Assembly (NCBI RefSeq): GCF_011398925.1
Contig: NZ_AP022842.1
Location: 2,282,001 to 2,346,000, forward strand
Source of the DNA: Bacillus sp. KH172YL63
GTDB taxonomy: Bacteria; Bacillota; Bacilli; Bacillales; Bacillaceae_B
Direction: 5' to 3'
Length of the DNA stretch: 64,000 nt
The translations under genes were made by a program, and so were the position numbers. Of this stretch, positions 36,103 through 44,137 are shown one piece after another; the stretch's first letter is position 1, and every line of letters begins with the position of its first letter. The notes under the pieces are model-generated. The model made no database searches. It was not told the origin of the DNA and saw only the letters and a program-made list of their open reading frames with translations.

Positions 36103-36194
36103 GTCAATCCCCCTTCAACATTAATCAGAAAATTCAAACTCATAGTTCTATTATACTGTTTAATGAGTGAAAGGTCACTGACAGATTAGGAGAA

Positions 36195-36227
36195 TGAAAA
36201 AAGCCAGGGGGTCACTTCCCCTGGCTT
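36195..36227. terminator. Terminator of the VOC gene
   Basis: GCCAGGGG, 7-nt loop, CCCCTGGC, with a six-T run on the minus strand past the VOC stop. Confidence 0.88.
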
Positions 36228-36231
36228 TCCG

Positions 36232-36621
36232 TCATCTCTTCGTCTGTTCTACATTCAGCTCAACCAGGTTTCCATCCGGGTCGGCACAGAAAATCTGCAT
36301 AAAACCGCTCTTCGACTGAGGTTTGTCAAGAACTTCCACGCCTTTGTCCTTCAACCACTCAAGCGCCTTGTCATAGCTCTCGACGCGGAGGGCAAAGTGA
36401 CCTTCCCTGCTGGAGAGGTGCTTATCTTTACGGATCGTCTGTGAGGATGGATCCACAATCAGGTGGAGCTGCTGTTCCCCTATTTCATACCATGCCCCTG
36501 GAAAACCAAAATCCGGACGGTCAATTTCCTTTAAGCATAACACGTCAGAGTAAAACGCTTTTGCTCTCTCAAGGTTGGTCACTGTCAAGCTGACATGATG
36601 GAGACTGTGATAGGTGATCAT
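36232..36621 (-). CDS. VOC superfamily protein (glyoxalase/dioxygenase fold)
   Basis: 129 aa with two paired beta-alpha-beta-beta-beta motifs: HHVSLTVTNLERAKAFYSDV and FALRVESYDKALEWLKDKG. Metal-ligand candidates are His8, His53 (QLHLIVD) and a C-terminal Glu in GNLVELNV, i.e. the H...E pattern of metal-dependent VOC enzymes. Monocistronic. It stands between the SigL regulator and the SDR but no sigma-54 site precedes it. Substrate unknown. Confidence 0.82.
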   Translation of the reverse strand: MITYHSLHHVSLTVTNLERAKAFYSDVLCLKEIDRPDFGFPGAWYEIGEQQLHLIVDPSSQTIRKDKHLSSREGHFALRVESYDKALEWLKDKGVEVLDKPQSKSGFMQIFCADPDGNLVELNVEQTKR

Positions 36622-36685
36622 TGTGTATCCTTCCTTTCAAATCTATCTGGTCACTTCATTTTATCATAGTCGCGTCTGGAGCTAA

Positions 36686-36712
36686 TAAAAAGCCCCTCCA
36701 AGAAGGAAGGGC
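36686..36712 (-). terminator. Terminator of the SDR gene
   Basis: On the minus strand GCCCTTCC, 5-nt loop, GGAGGGGC with five T; one mismatch/GU in the stem. Confidence 0.65.
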
Positions 36713-36719
36713 AAAAATG

Positions 36720-37487
36720 TTATTTCGGCTGCATGCGGATGGCTCCGTCTAGGCGGATCGTTTCTCCGTTTAGCATTGGATTTGTCAGGATGCTTTCAAC
36801 AAGTCGGGCATACTCCTCAGGTAGACCGAGACGCTTAGGGAACGGTACCATTTTCCCTAAGGAATCTATGGCTTCATCCGGGAGTGATTCAAACATCGGT
36901 GTGTGGAACAATCCTGGCGCGATCGTCATCACCCTGATTCCAAATGAAGCTAGCTCCCTGGCGACCGGAAGTGTCATCCCGACCACCCCTCCTTTGGAAG
37001 CACTGTACGCAGCCTGTCCAATCTGTCCTTCAAATGCCGCCACAGAAGCGGTATTCACAATGACGCCTCTCTCACCGTCCTCATTAGGTTCATTCTTCGT
37101 CATCTGTTCACTTGCAAGGCGGATGACGTTGAAAGATCCAATCAAGTTAATCCCAATCACCTTTGAAAACAGTTCCAGGGAATGAACCCCTTTCCGTGAC
37201 AGCACCTTGGATGCGATCCCGATCCCTGCACAATTGACGACCGTATTGATGGAGCCGAATGCCTCCACGCTTGCTTCAATCGCTTTCGCCACATCTTCCT
37301 CACTGCACACATCCGTCTTGACGAAAATCGCACTCTCACCTAACTCTTCCGACAGCGCCTGGCCCCTTTCCTCTGACAAATCGAGGATCGCTGCCTTTCC
37401 GCCACCTTTCACGATCTGTCTTACCGTCGCTTCCCCTAACCCTGATGCCCCGCCTGTGACAATGGCGATTGATTCACTGCTTCTCAT
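36720..37487 (-). CDS. SDR dehydrogenase, 3-hydroxyacyl-CoA dehydrogenase type II-like
   Basis: 255 aa short-chain dehydrogenase. NAD site [19 protein letters not shown]-equivalent NCAGIGIA, catalytic Ser in [11 protein letters not shown] and the YSASKGG pair (Tyr/Lys). The segment [20 protein letters not shown] and the end [15 protein letters not shown] is the form seen in HSD10-type 3-hydroxyacyl-CoA dehydrogenases. A -24/-12 promoter and palindromic UAS lie upstream, so it belongs to the same regulon as the acyl-CoA operon and would supply its missing beta-oxidation dehydrogenase step. Confidence 0.87.
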   Translation of the reverse strand: MRSSESIAIVTGGASGLGEATVRQIVKGGGKAAILDLSEERGQALSEELGESAIFVKTDVCSEEDVAKAIEASVEAFGSINTVVNCAGIGIASKVLSRKGVHSLELFSKVIGINLIGSFNVIRLASEQMTKNEPNEDGERGVIVNTASVAAFEGQIGQAAYSASKGGVVGMTLPVARELASFGIRVMTIAPGLFHTPMFESLPDEAIDSLGKMVPFPKRLGLPEEYARLVESILTNPMLNGETIRLDGAIRMQPK

Positions 37488-37525
37488 ACTATGACCTCCA
37501 GTTTTATCTATTCACACAGGGATAT

Positions 37526-37541
37526 TGCAAGAATTGTGCCA
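37526..37541 (-). promoter_or_regulatory. Second sigma-54 (SigL) -24/-12 promoter
   Basis: On the minus strand TGGCACAATTCTTGCA matches TGGCAC-N5-TTGCA exactly, 39 nt before the SDR start. TGGCACAAT is identical to the other SigL promoter. Confidence 0.92.
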
Positions 37542-37578
37542 GTTCTCCAGATCAGTCACGACCCGAAATGGTGTGGGC

Positions 37579-37612
37579 CACCTGTCCAAAATCCGGACAC
37601 TCTGGACAGGTG
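37579..37612. promoter_or_regulatory. Candidate enhancer (UAS) of the SDR promoter
   Basis: Outer arms CACCTGTCC (37579-37587) and GGACAGGTG (37604-37612) enclose TGTCCAAAATCCGGACA (37583-37599), itself a TGTCC-N7-GGACA palindrome. A further TGGACCTGTCCA palindrome lies at 37630-37641. Centre about 50 bp (and 95 bp) upstream of the -24. Same motif as at 34016-34032. Confidence 0.65.
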
Positions 37613-37622
37613 CATCCCTACA

Positions 37623-38318
37623 TTACGTGTGGACCTGTCCAACCCCACCCCATATTTCCTCAGGGTAGATTCCCTTCAAAACCGTCACCAATTTGTCAGT
37701 CGTCTCATCCACGAACCGGGTCACTTCCTCAGGCGTCAAATACTCGAAACGGTAGTCAGGCTCCAAAGTTTCTGCATAATAGGTGCCGTTATAGAAGTCT
37801 GAAATCCGCTTGATCTGCTTCATGATTTGATTCTCCGGGAAAATATCAATATAATCCGGGAAATCTGTAATATGTTGAAAAACCCGATGAAACACATGCT
37901 CCGGATGCTCCTTTAAATAAACAAAATCCGTCCCGTACCAGTCCCGCTTGATGATCCTCGTATAGTCCTCGGAACCGAGAATCCCTTGATACACCGGTTC
38001 CTTCTTCTTCTCCCTGTGCAGCTTCGTCCATTCCACATCGGTTACGAGGTGAAGATAATACCCAAGATAGAATGAGAACACTTTATCACATGCAGGTCTT
38101 TCCCTCTTCAAGTACTGATTGAAAAACAACTCAGGACAGATGATGTTATGTTCTTTAAAGTGTGTCACCACTTTTCCTGGATAAAACACCCCTGTTTCAC
38201 TGTCCGGCAGCCCGCAATCCGGACCGATATTTCCGACGACAAACTCTCTTTCTACTACTTTCAAACCTTTATTCAATAGATTTTCAGCTAGCCTGAAATG
38301 TACCATCCATGTTGCCAT
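37623..38318 (-). CDS. Zinc-dependent phospholipase C-like protein
   Basis: 231 aa. The start MATWMVHFRLAENLL, VVGNIGPDCG and the later VTHFKEHN, FYLGYYLHLVTDVEW residues are characteristic of the Zn_dep_PLPC/hydrolase family, with His/Asp metal ligands. No signal peptide, so cytoplasmic. Its promoter is one of the TTGnnn-N17-AATAATTGG group (38370-38398). Its 3' end carries a palindrome that may serve the neighbouring SigL promoter. Substrate unknown. Confidence 0.78.
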   Translation of the reverse strand: MATWMVHFRLAENLLNKGLKVVEREFVVGNIGPDCGLPDSETGVFYPGKVVTHFKEHNIICPELFFNQYLKRERPACDKVFSFYLGYYLHLVTDVEWTKLHREKKKEPVYQGILGSEDYTRIIKRDWYGTDFVYLKEHPEHVFHRVFQHITDFPDYIDIFPENQIMKQIKRISDFYNGTYYAETLEPDYRFEYLTPEEVTRFVDETTDKLVTVLKGIYPEEIWGGVGQVHT

Positions 38319-38369
38319 GTCTCTCTCCCCCTTGTTATCACTTTTCTCTATTCCACACGCATAATTCCA

Positions 38370-38398
38370 ATTATTTCAAATTTTGTATTTTTCCACAA
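38370..38398 (-). promoter_or_regulatory. Promoter, AATAATTGG group
   Basis: Minus strand TTGTGG, 17 bp, AATAAT, with the surrounding ATTTGAAATAATTGG 15-mer shared with three other promoters in the window. Confidence 0.7.
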
Positions 38399-38410
38399 TG
38401 TTTTTTCAAA

Positions 38411-38442
38411 AAAAAGAAGCTTATCATAATGAAGTGATAAGC
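38411..38442 (-). terminator. Terminator of the chemoreceptor-like gene
   Basis: Minus strand GCTTATCA, 8-nt loop, TGATAAGC, then TTC and eight T. Confidence 0.88.
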
Positions 38443-38453
38443 CCCTTACCTGT

Positions 38454-39272
38454 TTAGTTCACCTTTTCGAATTTTTCAATTGTCTGATCGAATGAACGTT
38501 TCGTTTCTTTGACGAGCTTTTGCAGCTCTTCTGTGATTCTGGTCACATTTGAAAGCTCCTTCGTGATTTGCTCGATGTTCGAATTCACTTCCTTGATCGC
38601 TTCATCGGCATTCCCTGACAACTTACGCACCTCTTGGGCCACTACGCTAAAACCCCTGCCATGTTCTCCTGCCCTCGCAGCTTCAATCGCAGCATTGAGT
38701 GCTAGGAGGTTGGTTTGAGCAGAAATATTTTTAATCAGCTTCGACGTTTCTTCAATTAAACTGATTTGATTTTCGAGTGAGTCAACTGCTTTCTTTTTCT
38801 CTGACGCATTTTCGATCACAACCTTCACCAGCTCATTCGGCATCTGCTTCAGCTGATCGATTAAATCCAACGTGAGGTCTTCCCGTTTTGTTATATCCGT
38901 AGCTATTTTCAGTACAGCCTTTACGAGTCCATCTTCATTCACAACAGGAATATAGGTTGCTTCAAGCCAGAGCCGTTCCCCCTGCTTGTTCACCCTTTCA
39001 ATTTTCTCCTGAAACTTTTTCCCATCTCTCAGGTCGTTCCATAATGCCGCATATTCGCCACTTTTCCTATACACAGGAGTACAGAATTCCTGATGATCCA
39101 TTCCAATAAGTTCCCTTGCATCGTATCCAATCGCCCCTGCGAAATGTTCATTCACCCATATGACTTTCCGATGCGTATCAAACGCAATCATGGCCAAGTT
39201 GTTTTCAAGGGAAGCCACTATCGATTGCGGGTTCAACACCCCTGTACTTTTACTGATCGTTGATTGATTCAT
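38454..39272 (-). CDS. Soluble PAS-containing methyl-accepting chemotaxis-like protein
   Basis: 272 aa without membrane segments. One PAS domain (about 20-130; [20 protein letters not shown] ... [14 protein letters not shown]) followed by the signalling hairpin tip of chemoreceptors ([20 protein letters not shown], residues about 185-205). Short helical arms as in YfmS-type cytoplasmic receptors. The missing membrane part suggests sensing of an internal (redox or aromatic/flavin-bound) signal and interaction with CheA/CheW. ATG follows GGGGATGGTGG. Confidence 0.88.
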   Translation of the reverse strand: MNQSTISKSTGVLNPQSIVASLENNLAMIAFDTHRKVIWVNEHFAGAIGYDARELIGMDHQEFCTPVYRKSGEYAALWNDLRDGKKFQEKIERVNKQGERLWLEATYIPVVNEDGLVKAVLKIATDITKREDLTLDLIDQLKQMPNELVKVVIENASEKKKAVDSLENQISLIEETSKLIKNISAQTNLLALNAAIEAARAGEHGRGFSVVAQEVRKLSGNADEAIKEVNSNIEQITKELSNVTRITEELQKLVKETKRSFDQTIEKFEKVN

Positions 39273-39397
39273 CGTACCACCATCCCCTAAAAATAGTAAA
39301 TTATACCTACACCTTACTTAATGTTCCTATCGGATACATTTGGGGATTTTCAATGGATATTCACTTCCAATTGCACATCCACTTTGAAATTCACTTT

Positions 39398-40024
39398 TTA
39401 TCCCTTGATTCTATACACAACATCCGCCTTCCTCAACGGATCTTGCGTCTTCACATAAAATTCTTCCGCAGGCCAATATCTCTTCTCATACTTCTCCACC
39501 CTCGCATCATACCCGCCGAGATACGAATCCCGTTGCAGTACCCTCGCCACCCTTTCTTCAAGAGGGCAGTCGAGAAAGATGGAAAAATCATAAAAAGTCC
39601 GCCATTCCTCCCTCTGAGCAAATACCCCTTCGATCATCAGGATGGCAGAAGAAGGAACTTTTAATGCTTGAGGCGAGACAGAGTCTGTCTTCTGGTTATA
39701 TAAAGGAAGGATGACCTCTTTATTCCCCCATAGCCTTTCAAACAGCTCAGCCTTTAACGATTCTACATCCCATTGGTGCAAATAGTATTCCTTCCAGGGC
39801 TCATACCCTGTGCCGTACCGTTTCGACGACTCGACGATAAAGTCATCGAGATGAAGTAGGAAGACCTCGTTGTTCACATTCTTCAATTCAAGCTCAAGTT
39901 CTTTTGCCAGTGTTGTCTTACCAGCTCCGCCCAGACCGTCGATGGCGATGAGGAATGGTCGGTTTGTGTGACGGGATAAGTGGAAATGGGATTGTATAGA
40001 TGATACCAATGAGGTGATGGACAT
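39398..40024 (-). CDS. P-loop kinase, uridine kinase-like
   Basis: 208 aa from ATG 40024 behind AAAGGAGGCCC; an upstream in-frame extension lacks a ribosome site. Walker A GLGGAGKTTLAKEL at about residue 30, an (L)HLDDFI substrate-binding segment like the D-D-F/Y of PRK/uridine kinases, and a lid RVLQRDSYLGGYDARVEKY. Often annotated as uridine kinase but the substrate is not established. Confidence 0.75.
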   Translation of the reverse strand: MSITSLVSSIQSHFHLSRHTNRPFLIAIDGLGGAGKTTLAKELELELKNVNNEVFLLHLDDFIVESSKRYGTGYEPWKEYYLHQWDVESLKAELFERLWGNKEVILPLYNQKTDSVSPQALKVPSSAILMIEGVFAQREEWRTFYDFSIFLDCPLEERVARVLQRDSYLGGYDARVEKYEKRYWPAEEFYVKTQDPLRKADVVYRIKG

Positions 40025-40083
40025 GCTCAATGGGCCTCCTTTATTTGATAGAATCATAACAAAGCTGAAGATCATGTTGACCT

Positions 40084-40884
40084 TCAGCAGGTGTTCATAT
40101 TAGCCTTCTTTCGGTTTTCCTGATGAATGCTTTTCATTCCTTCATAAAAAGGATATTCCTCCCGCAAAAACGCTTCGATATCTTCATGGTTTTCAGATAA
40201 GCTTGTTAAGTAATATGTAGATTTGACTACCCTGCTTTTGATTTCCTCTGTATGATCTGTCACATTACCATGTCCAGGAACATGAAGTGAGATTGCGTGG
40301 TGATCCAATATGCTTTCGACTTTTTCAATTGTCGAGACATAATCTTTATACTTGCCGAAAATAAATGGAAATTCGACGTCAGAGAGGTAATCACCAGAGA
40401 GGAAGATGACATAAGGTTCGATCACGGTGAACAGGCTGTCATCTGTATGACCCGGCGCAAGATAGAATGTCAGGGTCACAGAACCGATTTCAACACGCTG
40501 CCCGTCATGAGTGACCTCAATATCAACGGAAGGATATACCGGTTTGTAGTTTCTCGTTACATAATACTTTTGATCAAACTGATAAATCTGGTTCATTATT
40601 TCTTCCTTGAATTCATGATGTTTCAAACCGCTTGATGCGATTACCTTGGCTTCTGGAAAAGCTCCTGAACCAATGATATGGTCAAAATCACTATGGGTGT
40701 ATATGATATAAAGCTGTCTGTCTCCCAAAATTTTGTCTATGTACTCCCTGATCTCTTCCACCTCAACCGACAGCCAGTTCGGATCCGTCATGATGACAGC
40801 CTCTTCAGTCTGTACGACAGCTGATGTTGTCATGTATAAAGAGCTTTGAAAAACGGTACAATACCCGTTTTGAAATTGAATCAT
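40084..40884 (-). CDS. Metallo-beta-lactamase fold hydrolase
   Basis: 266 aa. Zinc motif THSDFDHIIG near residue 63 (first His of HxHxDH replaced by Ser-spaced HSDxDH, a known variant), APGHTDDSL, LSGDYLSD and a final VPGHGNVTD. Soluble. GGAGAATAG precedes the ATG. Family members include RNase Z-, glyoxalase II- and lactonase-like enzymes; no substrate can be assigned. Confidence 0.82.
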   Translation of the reverse strand: MIQFQNGYCTVFQSSLYMTTSAVVQTEEAVIMTDPNWLSVEVEEIREYIDKILGDRQLYIIYTHSDFDHIIGSGAFPEAKVIASSGLKHHEFKEEIMNQIYQFDQKYYVTRNYKPVYPSVDIEVTHDGQRVEIGSVTLTFYLAPGHTDDSLFTVIEPYVIFLSGDYLSDVEFPFIFGKYKDYVSTIEKVESILDHHAISLHVPGHGNVTDHTEEIKSRVVKSTYYLTSLSENHEDIEAFLREEYPFYEGMKSIHQENRKKANMNTC

Positions 40885-40900
40885 CTATTCTCCATCCCCG

Positions 40901-40996
40901 CTATTTTTTATTCCTCACAATCGAAAATACCAAAAACGATACCAGACCTAAAAAGACCAGTCCTACACCAACTAATAAATCATAGATCATTTGCAT
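40901..40996 (-). CDS. 31-residue single-helix membrane protein
   Basis: MQMIYDLLVGVGLVFLGLVS then FLVFSIVRNKK: one hydrophobic helix with a short polar start and a basic end. A strong AGGAGGTTGCTTTC site stands eight nt before the ATG, which makes it a convincing short gene. It lies between HIT and MBL genes on the same strand. No family recognised. Confidence 0.65.
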   Translation of the reverse strand: MQMIYDLLVGVGLVFLGLVSFLVFSIVRNKK

Positions 40997-41030
40997 GAAA
41001 GCAACCTCCTCTATGCGGTTTCCGTGATGG

Positions 41031-41366
41031 CTATGATTGTAAAGGTTGACCTGAAACGATGTGCCAGTGAAGGTGTTTCGAATCTTGATAATCGCCCATA
41101 TTCGTGATCACCTTGCATGCCCCGTGTTCATCCTGAACCTGTGATGCGACCTCCCTGATCACACCCATCATCTCCAACAACAGAGTATCATCCTTCTTTT
41201 CCAAATGGAGGAGAGAAGGAATATGTTTCTTTGGGATGACGACAATATGTAACGGGTAGAACGGCTTCGTATGATGATAGGCCAACACATTTTCTGTCTC
41301 CCTCACCCGATCCACCACGGTTTTCCCGCTTAACACTTGATCGCAATAAAAATCTTCTGTCACCAT
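41031..41366 (-). CDS. HIT family protein
   Basis: 111 aa. Nucleotide-binding hydrolase/transferase fold with the histidine triad HLHWHIV near residues 99-105 (one Trp in a variable position) and the PLHIVVIPKKHIPSLL strand. Close in form to HINT/PKCI-like proteins that hydrolyse AMP-lysine or adenosine phosphoramidates. AAGGAGG precedes the ATG and overlaps the upstream small gene's end, so it is co-transcribed with 41378-41849. Confidence 0.9.
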   Translation of the reverse strand: MVTEDFYCDQVLSGKTVVDRVRETENVLAYHHTKPFYPLHIVVIPKKHIPSLLHLEKKDDTLLLEMMGVIREVASQVQDEHGACKVITNMGDYQDSKHLHWHIVSGQPLQS

Positions 41367-41377
41367 CAGCTTCCTCC

Positions 41378-41530
41378 TTAGAATATATTTTGCACAATCA
41401 GTCCTGAAAAGCAGATGACTGCGGCCAACAGATACACATATGCCAGCGTCTTCCCTTTTTCAACCCTCTTAGCCATTTCGATTCCATGGAGCATATACAT
41501 CATGCCCAGATAGAAGATGACAAGATTCAT
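41378..41530 (-). CDS. 50-residue two-helix membrane protein
   Basis: MNLVIFYLGMMYMLHGIEMA, a basic loop (KRVEKGKTLA) and YVYLLAAVICFSGLIVQNIF. Its ATG follows the upstream gene's stop directly (TAAATG), implying translational coupling rather than a separate ribosome site. It ends 11 nt before the HIT start. No family recognised. Confidence 0.6.
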   Translation of the reverse strand: MNLVIFYLGMMYMLHGIEMAKRVEKGKTLAYVYLLAAVICFSGLIVQNIF

Positions 41531-41620
41531 TTAAAAATCAACAATGCCCCAAAAATGACAGGCTGCTCCAATGACGGCCACCACTCCGATCATGACATTC
41601 ATTTTTCTTAAAACCTTCAA
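41531..41620 (-). CDS. 29-residue membrane peptide
   Basis: TTG start seven nt after GGGAGG gives MKVLRKMNVMIGVVAVIGAA plus CHFWGIVDF: a basic start and one helix. An ATG seven codons in would be the alternative start but lacks a ribosome site. Stop codon abuts the next ATG. Conserved spacing and the good SD make it more likely real than chance. Confidence 0.5.
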   Translation of the reverse strand: MKVLRKMNVMIGVVAVIGAACHFWGIVDF

Positions 41621-41644
41621 TCCAAGACCTCCCTTTGTTCCATT

Positions 41645-41675
41645 AAAAAAGGGACGCCAGTATGTACCGGTTCCC
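41645..41675 (-). terminator. Weak terminator between small genes
   Basis: Minus strand GGGAACCgg, 6-nt loop, ctGGcGTCCC with internal mismatches, then six T. Partial readthrough into 41620-41031 is likely. Confidence 0.55.
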
Positions 41676-41693
41676 TTCTTGTAGCTCACGGGG

Positions 41694-41849
41694 CTATTGA
41701 CCGCCTCCGCCCCACCAGCTGCCGGCCTTGACCCGCTCCTCTTCCTGGATTTGTCTTTCATGCTTATTGCTCGCATCAAAGCTTTTCCTTCTAAAGAGCG
41801 CACTGACTGTTCCCGCTACAATTCCAATTCCTATAATCCACCACAACAT
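41694..41849 (-). CDS. 51-residue membrane protein with charged tail and WWGGGG end
   Basis: MLWWIIGIGIVAGTVSALFR forms one helix; the rest is charged (KHERQIQEEERVKAGSWWGG) and ends GGGGQ. GGGGGGA lies eight nt before the ATG. Promoter of the AATAATTGG group at 41893-41921, about 45 nt upstream. A single-pass protein with its tail in the cytoplasm is predicted. Unknown family. Confidence 0.65.
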   Translation of the reverse strand: MLWWIIGIGIVAGTVSALFRRKSFDASNKHERQIQEEERVKAGSWWGGGGQ

Positions 41850-41892
41850 CGCTTTTCCCCCCCTGAATATTCAGTCTATTCATTCTATACCA

Positions 41893-41921
41893 ATTATTTC
41901 AAATAAATGTGGGGAATACAA
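41893..41921 (-). promoter_or_regulatory. Promoter, AATAATTGG group
   Basis: Minus strand TTGTAT, 17 bp, AATAAT inside the shared ATTTGAAATAATTGG 15-mer; drives the 51-residue gene. Confidence 0.68.
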
Positions 41922-41926
41922 GCTTT

Positions 41927-42100
41927 TCATGAAGTCAGCTTCACGAGTTGCGTAACTGTGAAGGTGATGGAGAGAACCAAGGTGATGATGCAGAATAATG
42001 TATTAGTCAAGATGTCCGGGTTTTGGACAACAACAAAAATGACAATACCCCAATACACAATGAGAGAAATGATTCTGTTTACCTTATCTGATTTGAACAA
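41927..42100 (-). CDS. 57-residue two-helix membrane protein
   Basis: TTG start eight nt after AAGGAG (which is inside the end of the GNAT gene). FKSDKVNRIISLIVYWGIVI and LCIITLVLSITFTV-like helices with a short polar loop. The longer frame's GTG at 42109 is inside the ribosome site. Overlaps the GNAT stop, so it is translationally coupled. No family recognised. Confidence 0.55.
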   Translation of the reverse strand: MFKSDKVNRIISLIVYWGIVIFVVVQNPDILTNTLFCIITLVLSITFTVTQLVKLTS

Positions 42101-42105
42101 AGAAG

Positions 42106-42516
42106 TCACTCCTTTTCACGATGATATTCACACCAAAATCGTTCCACACCAGGATACTTCTCTCCCAGACTGGTGATCTTCCAGCCGATCTTCCTGTAAA
42201 AATCAACTGCTTCCTGATCAGTTTCTGCGCCAAGATACGTGAAGGAACAAGTGTCGACCAAGCGATCAATCATTTCCCTTCCTATCCCCCTGCCCCTTGC
42301 AGACGGGGATACGGCGATATGTTTCACTTCACAGAAGTAGTCATTCTTCCATTCTATAACGAGGCAGCCTACATATGTTTCCTCTTGAAGCATCACATAC
42401 AACGCCCTATCCGGAGAGTCGATACTCTTCTTATATTCTTGTTCCCAGTTGTGAGTTGAATAGCTTAATAACATCTTGATTGAATTGTGTTGATTCTTTG
42501 ATTCCACTTTCTTCAT
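42106..42516 (-). CDS. GNAT family N-acetyltransferase
   Basis: 136 aa. Acetyl-CoA-binding motif A is present as VKHIAVSPSARGRGIGREMI (about residues 64-83), and the C-terminal AVDFYRKIGWKI strand-helix is typical. It overlaps the upstream hydrolase stop by 4 nt (ATGA), forming an operon 43606 to 41927. Acceptor unknown. Confidence 0.88.
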   Translation of the reverse strand: MKKVESKNQHNSIKMLLSYSTHNWEQEYKKSIDSPDRALYVMLQEETYVGCLVIEWKNDYFCEVKHIAVSPSARGRGIGREMIDRLVDTCSFTYLGAETDQEAVDFYRKIGWKITSLGEKYPGVERFWCEYHREKE

Positions 42517-43418
42517 AGTCCATCACCTTCATTCTCTCCGGTCAAAAATTGATGGATTTCTTCAGTGAATTTCTTTGTTTCTTCCAGGTCAGGAAAATGA
42601 GCACTATTCTCAAACAGAACGAGCTTGCTGGCCGCCAGATTTCTGTGAATCATTGTTGAGATCGGCACGCCCGTATTCCGGTCATGGATACCTGTCAGGA
42701 TGAGTGTAGGCTGAGTAACCCTGTCCAGGCGTTGTTCTAAGGGAATCAATTGGGGCTCTCTGTTCAATGCTTCCATCATTAAACCTGTGTTCTCAAGTTT
42801 GCTCCTCTCCCACATATCCCGGTTCCGCCTGGCAATCTTCTGATCTTGAAACAACAATCGATCAACGGTGTCCGCATCCACAAGATTCCACACCTTTTCA
42901 TACATCTCTCCAATCGACAACCCTTGTTTGTACACCGGTGAAAGCTTATGATACATCTCATCCTCCGCTACTGAAAGGAACCCCGTCAGCTGAACCATCC
43001 TCTGAATTTCAGTCTTCATCAAGCTTGGACCAGACAGAACAATCTTATGAATGTCAGAAGGGATATGAGAAGCGATTTCCAGGGCCAACTCCCCGCCAAA
43101 CGAATATCCGAGTAAATCCACTTTGCCGACACCCAGCCACTGCTTCAGTGCAATAAAGTCCCGGATCAATACATTCATGCTGTACTCCTTTTCCGATTGT
43201 GGTGATGAAGATCTTCCACACCCCCGTTGCTCGTAATAAACGACTGTCCTCTTTGCTGACAGGGCTGGACCTGCATTCCGCTCAAACACATAATGATTTC
43301 CTCCCGGCCCGCCGTGGATTACGATCAGGGGTACAGTTCTGTATTCACTGCCTTCCACCTTCACCCAATGAACAATCCCGTTCAGCTCGGGAGCATACTC
43401 CCCATCCTTCCATCTCAC
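42513..43418 (-). CDS. Alpha/beta hydrolase, proline iminopeptidase-like (S33)
   Basis: 301 aa from the GTG at 43418, which overlaps the preceding stop as GTGA; a GTG at 43451 is the alternative. VIHGGPGGNHYVFERN (oxyanion loop), YEQRGCGRSSSPQ, nucleophile in GYSFGGELA (about residue 103), the acid in GIHDRNTG and His in SAHFPDLE give a full triad. HGGPGG plus EQRGxGRS mark peptidase family S33. Substrate specificity unknown. Confidence 0.83.
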   Translation of the reverse strand: MRWKDGEYAPELNGIVHWVKVEGSEYRTVPLIVIHGGPGGNHYVFERNAGPALSAKRTVVYYEQRGCGRSSSPQSEKEYSMNVLIRDFIALKQWLGVGKVDLLGYSFGGELALEIASHIPSDIHKIVLSGPSLMKTEIQRMVQLTGFLSVAEDEMYHKLSPVYKQGLSIGEMYEKVWNLVDADTVDRLLFQDQKIARRNRDMWERSKLENTGLMMEALNREPQLIPLEQRLDRVTQPTLILTGIHDRNTGVPISTMIHRNLAASKLVLFENSAHFPDLEETKKFTEEIHQFLTGENEGDGL

Positions 43419-43606
43419 CCTTCCTGCACACCGCCGTTCTTCTTCCTCCACATTACTGCAGCAAGAAGCACACCCGTGCCGATACCGAACCCAATCATTT
43501 GGCCTACTAATAGGTCACCGCTTTTGACAAATTGGATAACAAACGTCCCGCCAAAAATGATAAGGATCATGAGTGAAATTCTGATTATAAAGGCGTTTAG
43601 TTTCAA
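43415..43606 (-). CDS. Small two-helix membrane protein
   Basis: 63 aa: MKLNAFIIRISLMILIIFGG, TFVIQFVKSGDLLVGQMIGF, GIGTGVLLAAVMWRKKNGGV. It looks like one N-terminal helix, a polar hinge and a second helix ending with basic residues. GGAGAG upstream of the ATG. First gene of the operon with hydrolase and GNAT, with a GTGA junction. Unknown family. Confidence 0.65.
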   Translation of the reverse strand: MKLNAFIIRISLMILIIFGGTFVIQFVKSGDLLVGQMIGFGIGTGVLLAAVMWRKKNGGVQEG

Positions 43607-43631
43607 TATTTACTCTCTCCTTCACTATTTC

Positions 43632-44111
43632 TTACTCTAGAAAAAACTGGTCTACTTTTGTCTCATCTTCCAAATACGGCTGCACAAACTCACTCAGCTC
43701 ATCTTCGTTTGAAAATTCGCTGATGTCTTTTCCATACCAGTTCTCCAGTGATTCCCTCGTTACCGTATTGGAACCATCAAGGTAATTGAACTGAACCCAA
43801 TCTGCATTTTTGACCAGCGCCAGGATCATTGTTCCATTTGAAAGTGTCAGTTCATGATATTTCGTGGTAATCCCCTCACTTTCTGCGCTTGTGTAATTCA
43901 AGATAATCCCATACGGTTTCTCTGTTGTTTTGAGTTCAATGCCCTCGAGATGCTCTCCGTCTGGACGCGGGAGTCTTCTTGTAATATTGCCCAATGCACC
44001 GCTGTCTCCTACATAGGAATCCTTATAATGGAAAAGTTCATCCTCCTGACCTGTCGTCTGCTGACATCCAGTGATCATCAAAAAGGCAGCAGGGATCAGG
44101 AAACGCAGCAT
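43632..44111 (-). CDS. DUF4825-type lipoprotein
   Basis: 159 aa. Signal peptide with lipobox FLMITGC (Cys at about residue 16) and a mature domain FHYKDSYVGDSGALGNITRR, then PYGIILNYTSAESEG, the DUF4825 pattern. The ribosome site GGAGG is 16 nt from the ATG at 44111, too far; an in-frame TTG at 44141 is the other choice but would bury the signal peptide. It follows GrpB on the same strand. Function unknown. Confidence 0.7.
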   Translation of the reverse strand: MLRFLIPAAFLMITGCQQTTGQEDELFHYKDSYVGDSGALGNITRRLPRPDGEHLEGIELKTTEKPYGIILNYTSAESEGITTKYHELTLSNGTMILALVKNADWVQFNYLDGSNTVTRESLENWYGKDISEFSNEDELSEFVQPYLEDETKVDQFFLE

Positions 44112-44137
44112 TTTTTCAACGTAAATTCCTCCTGGTA

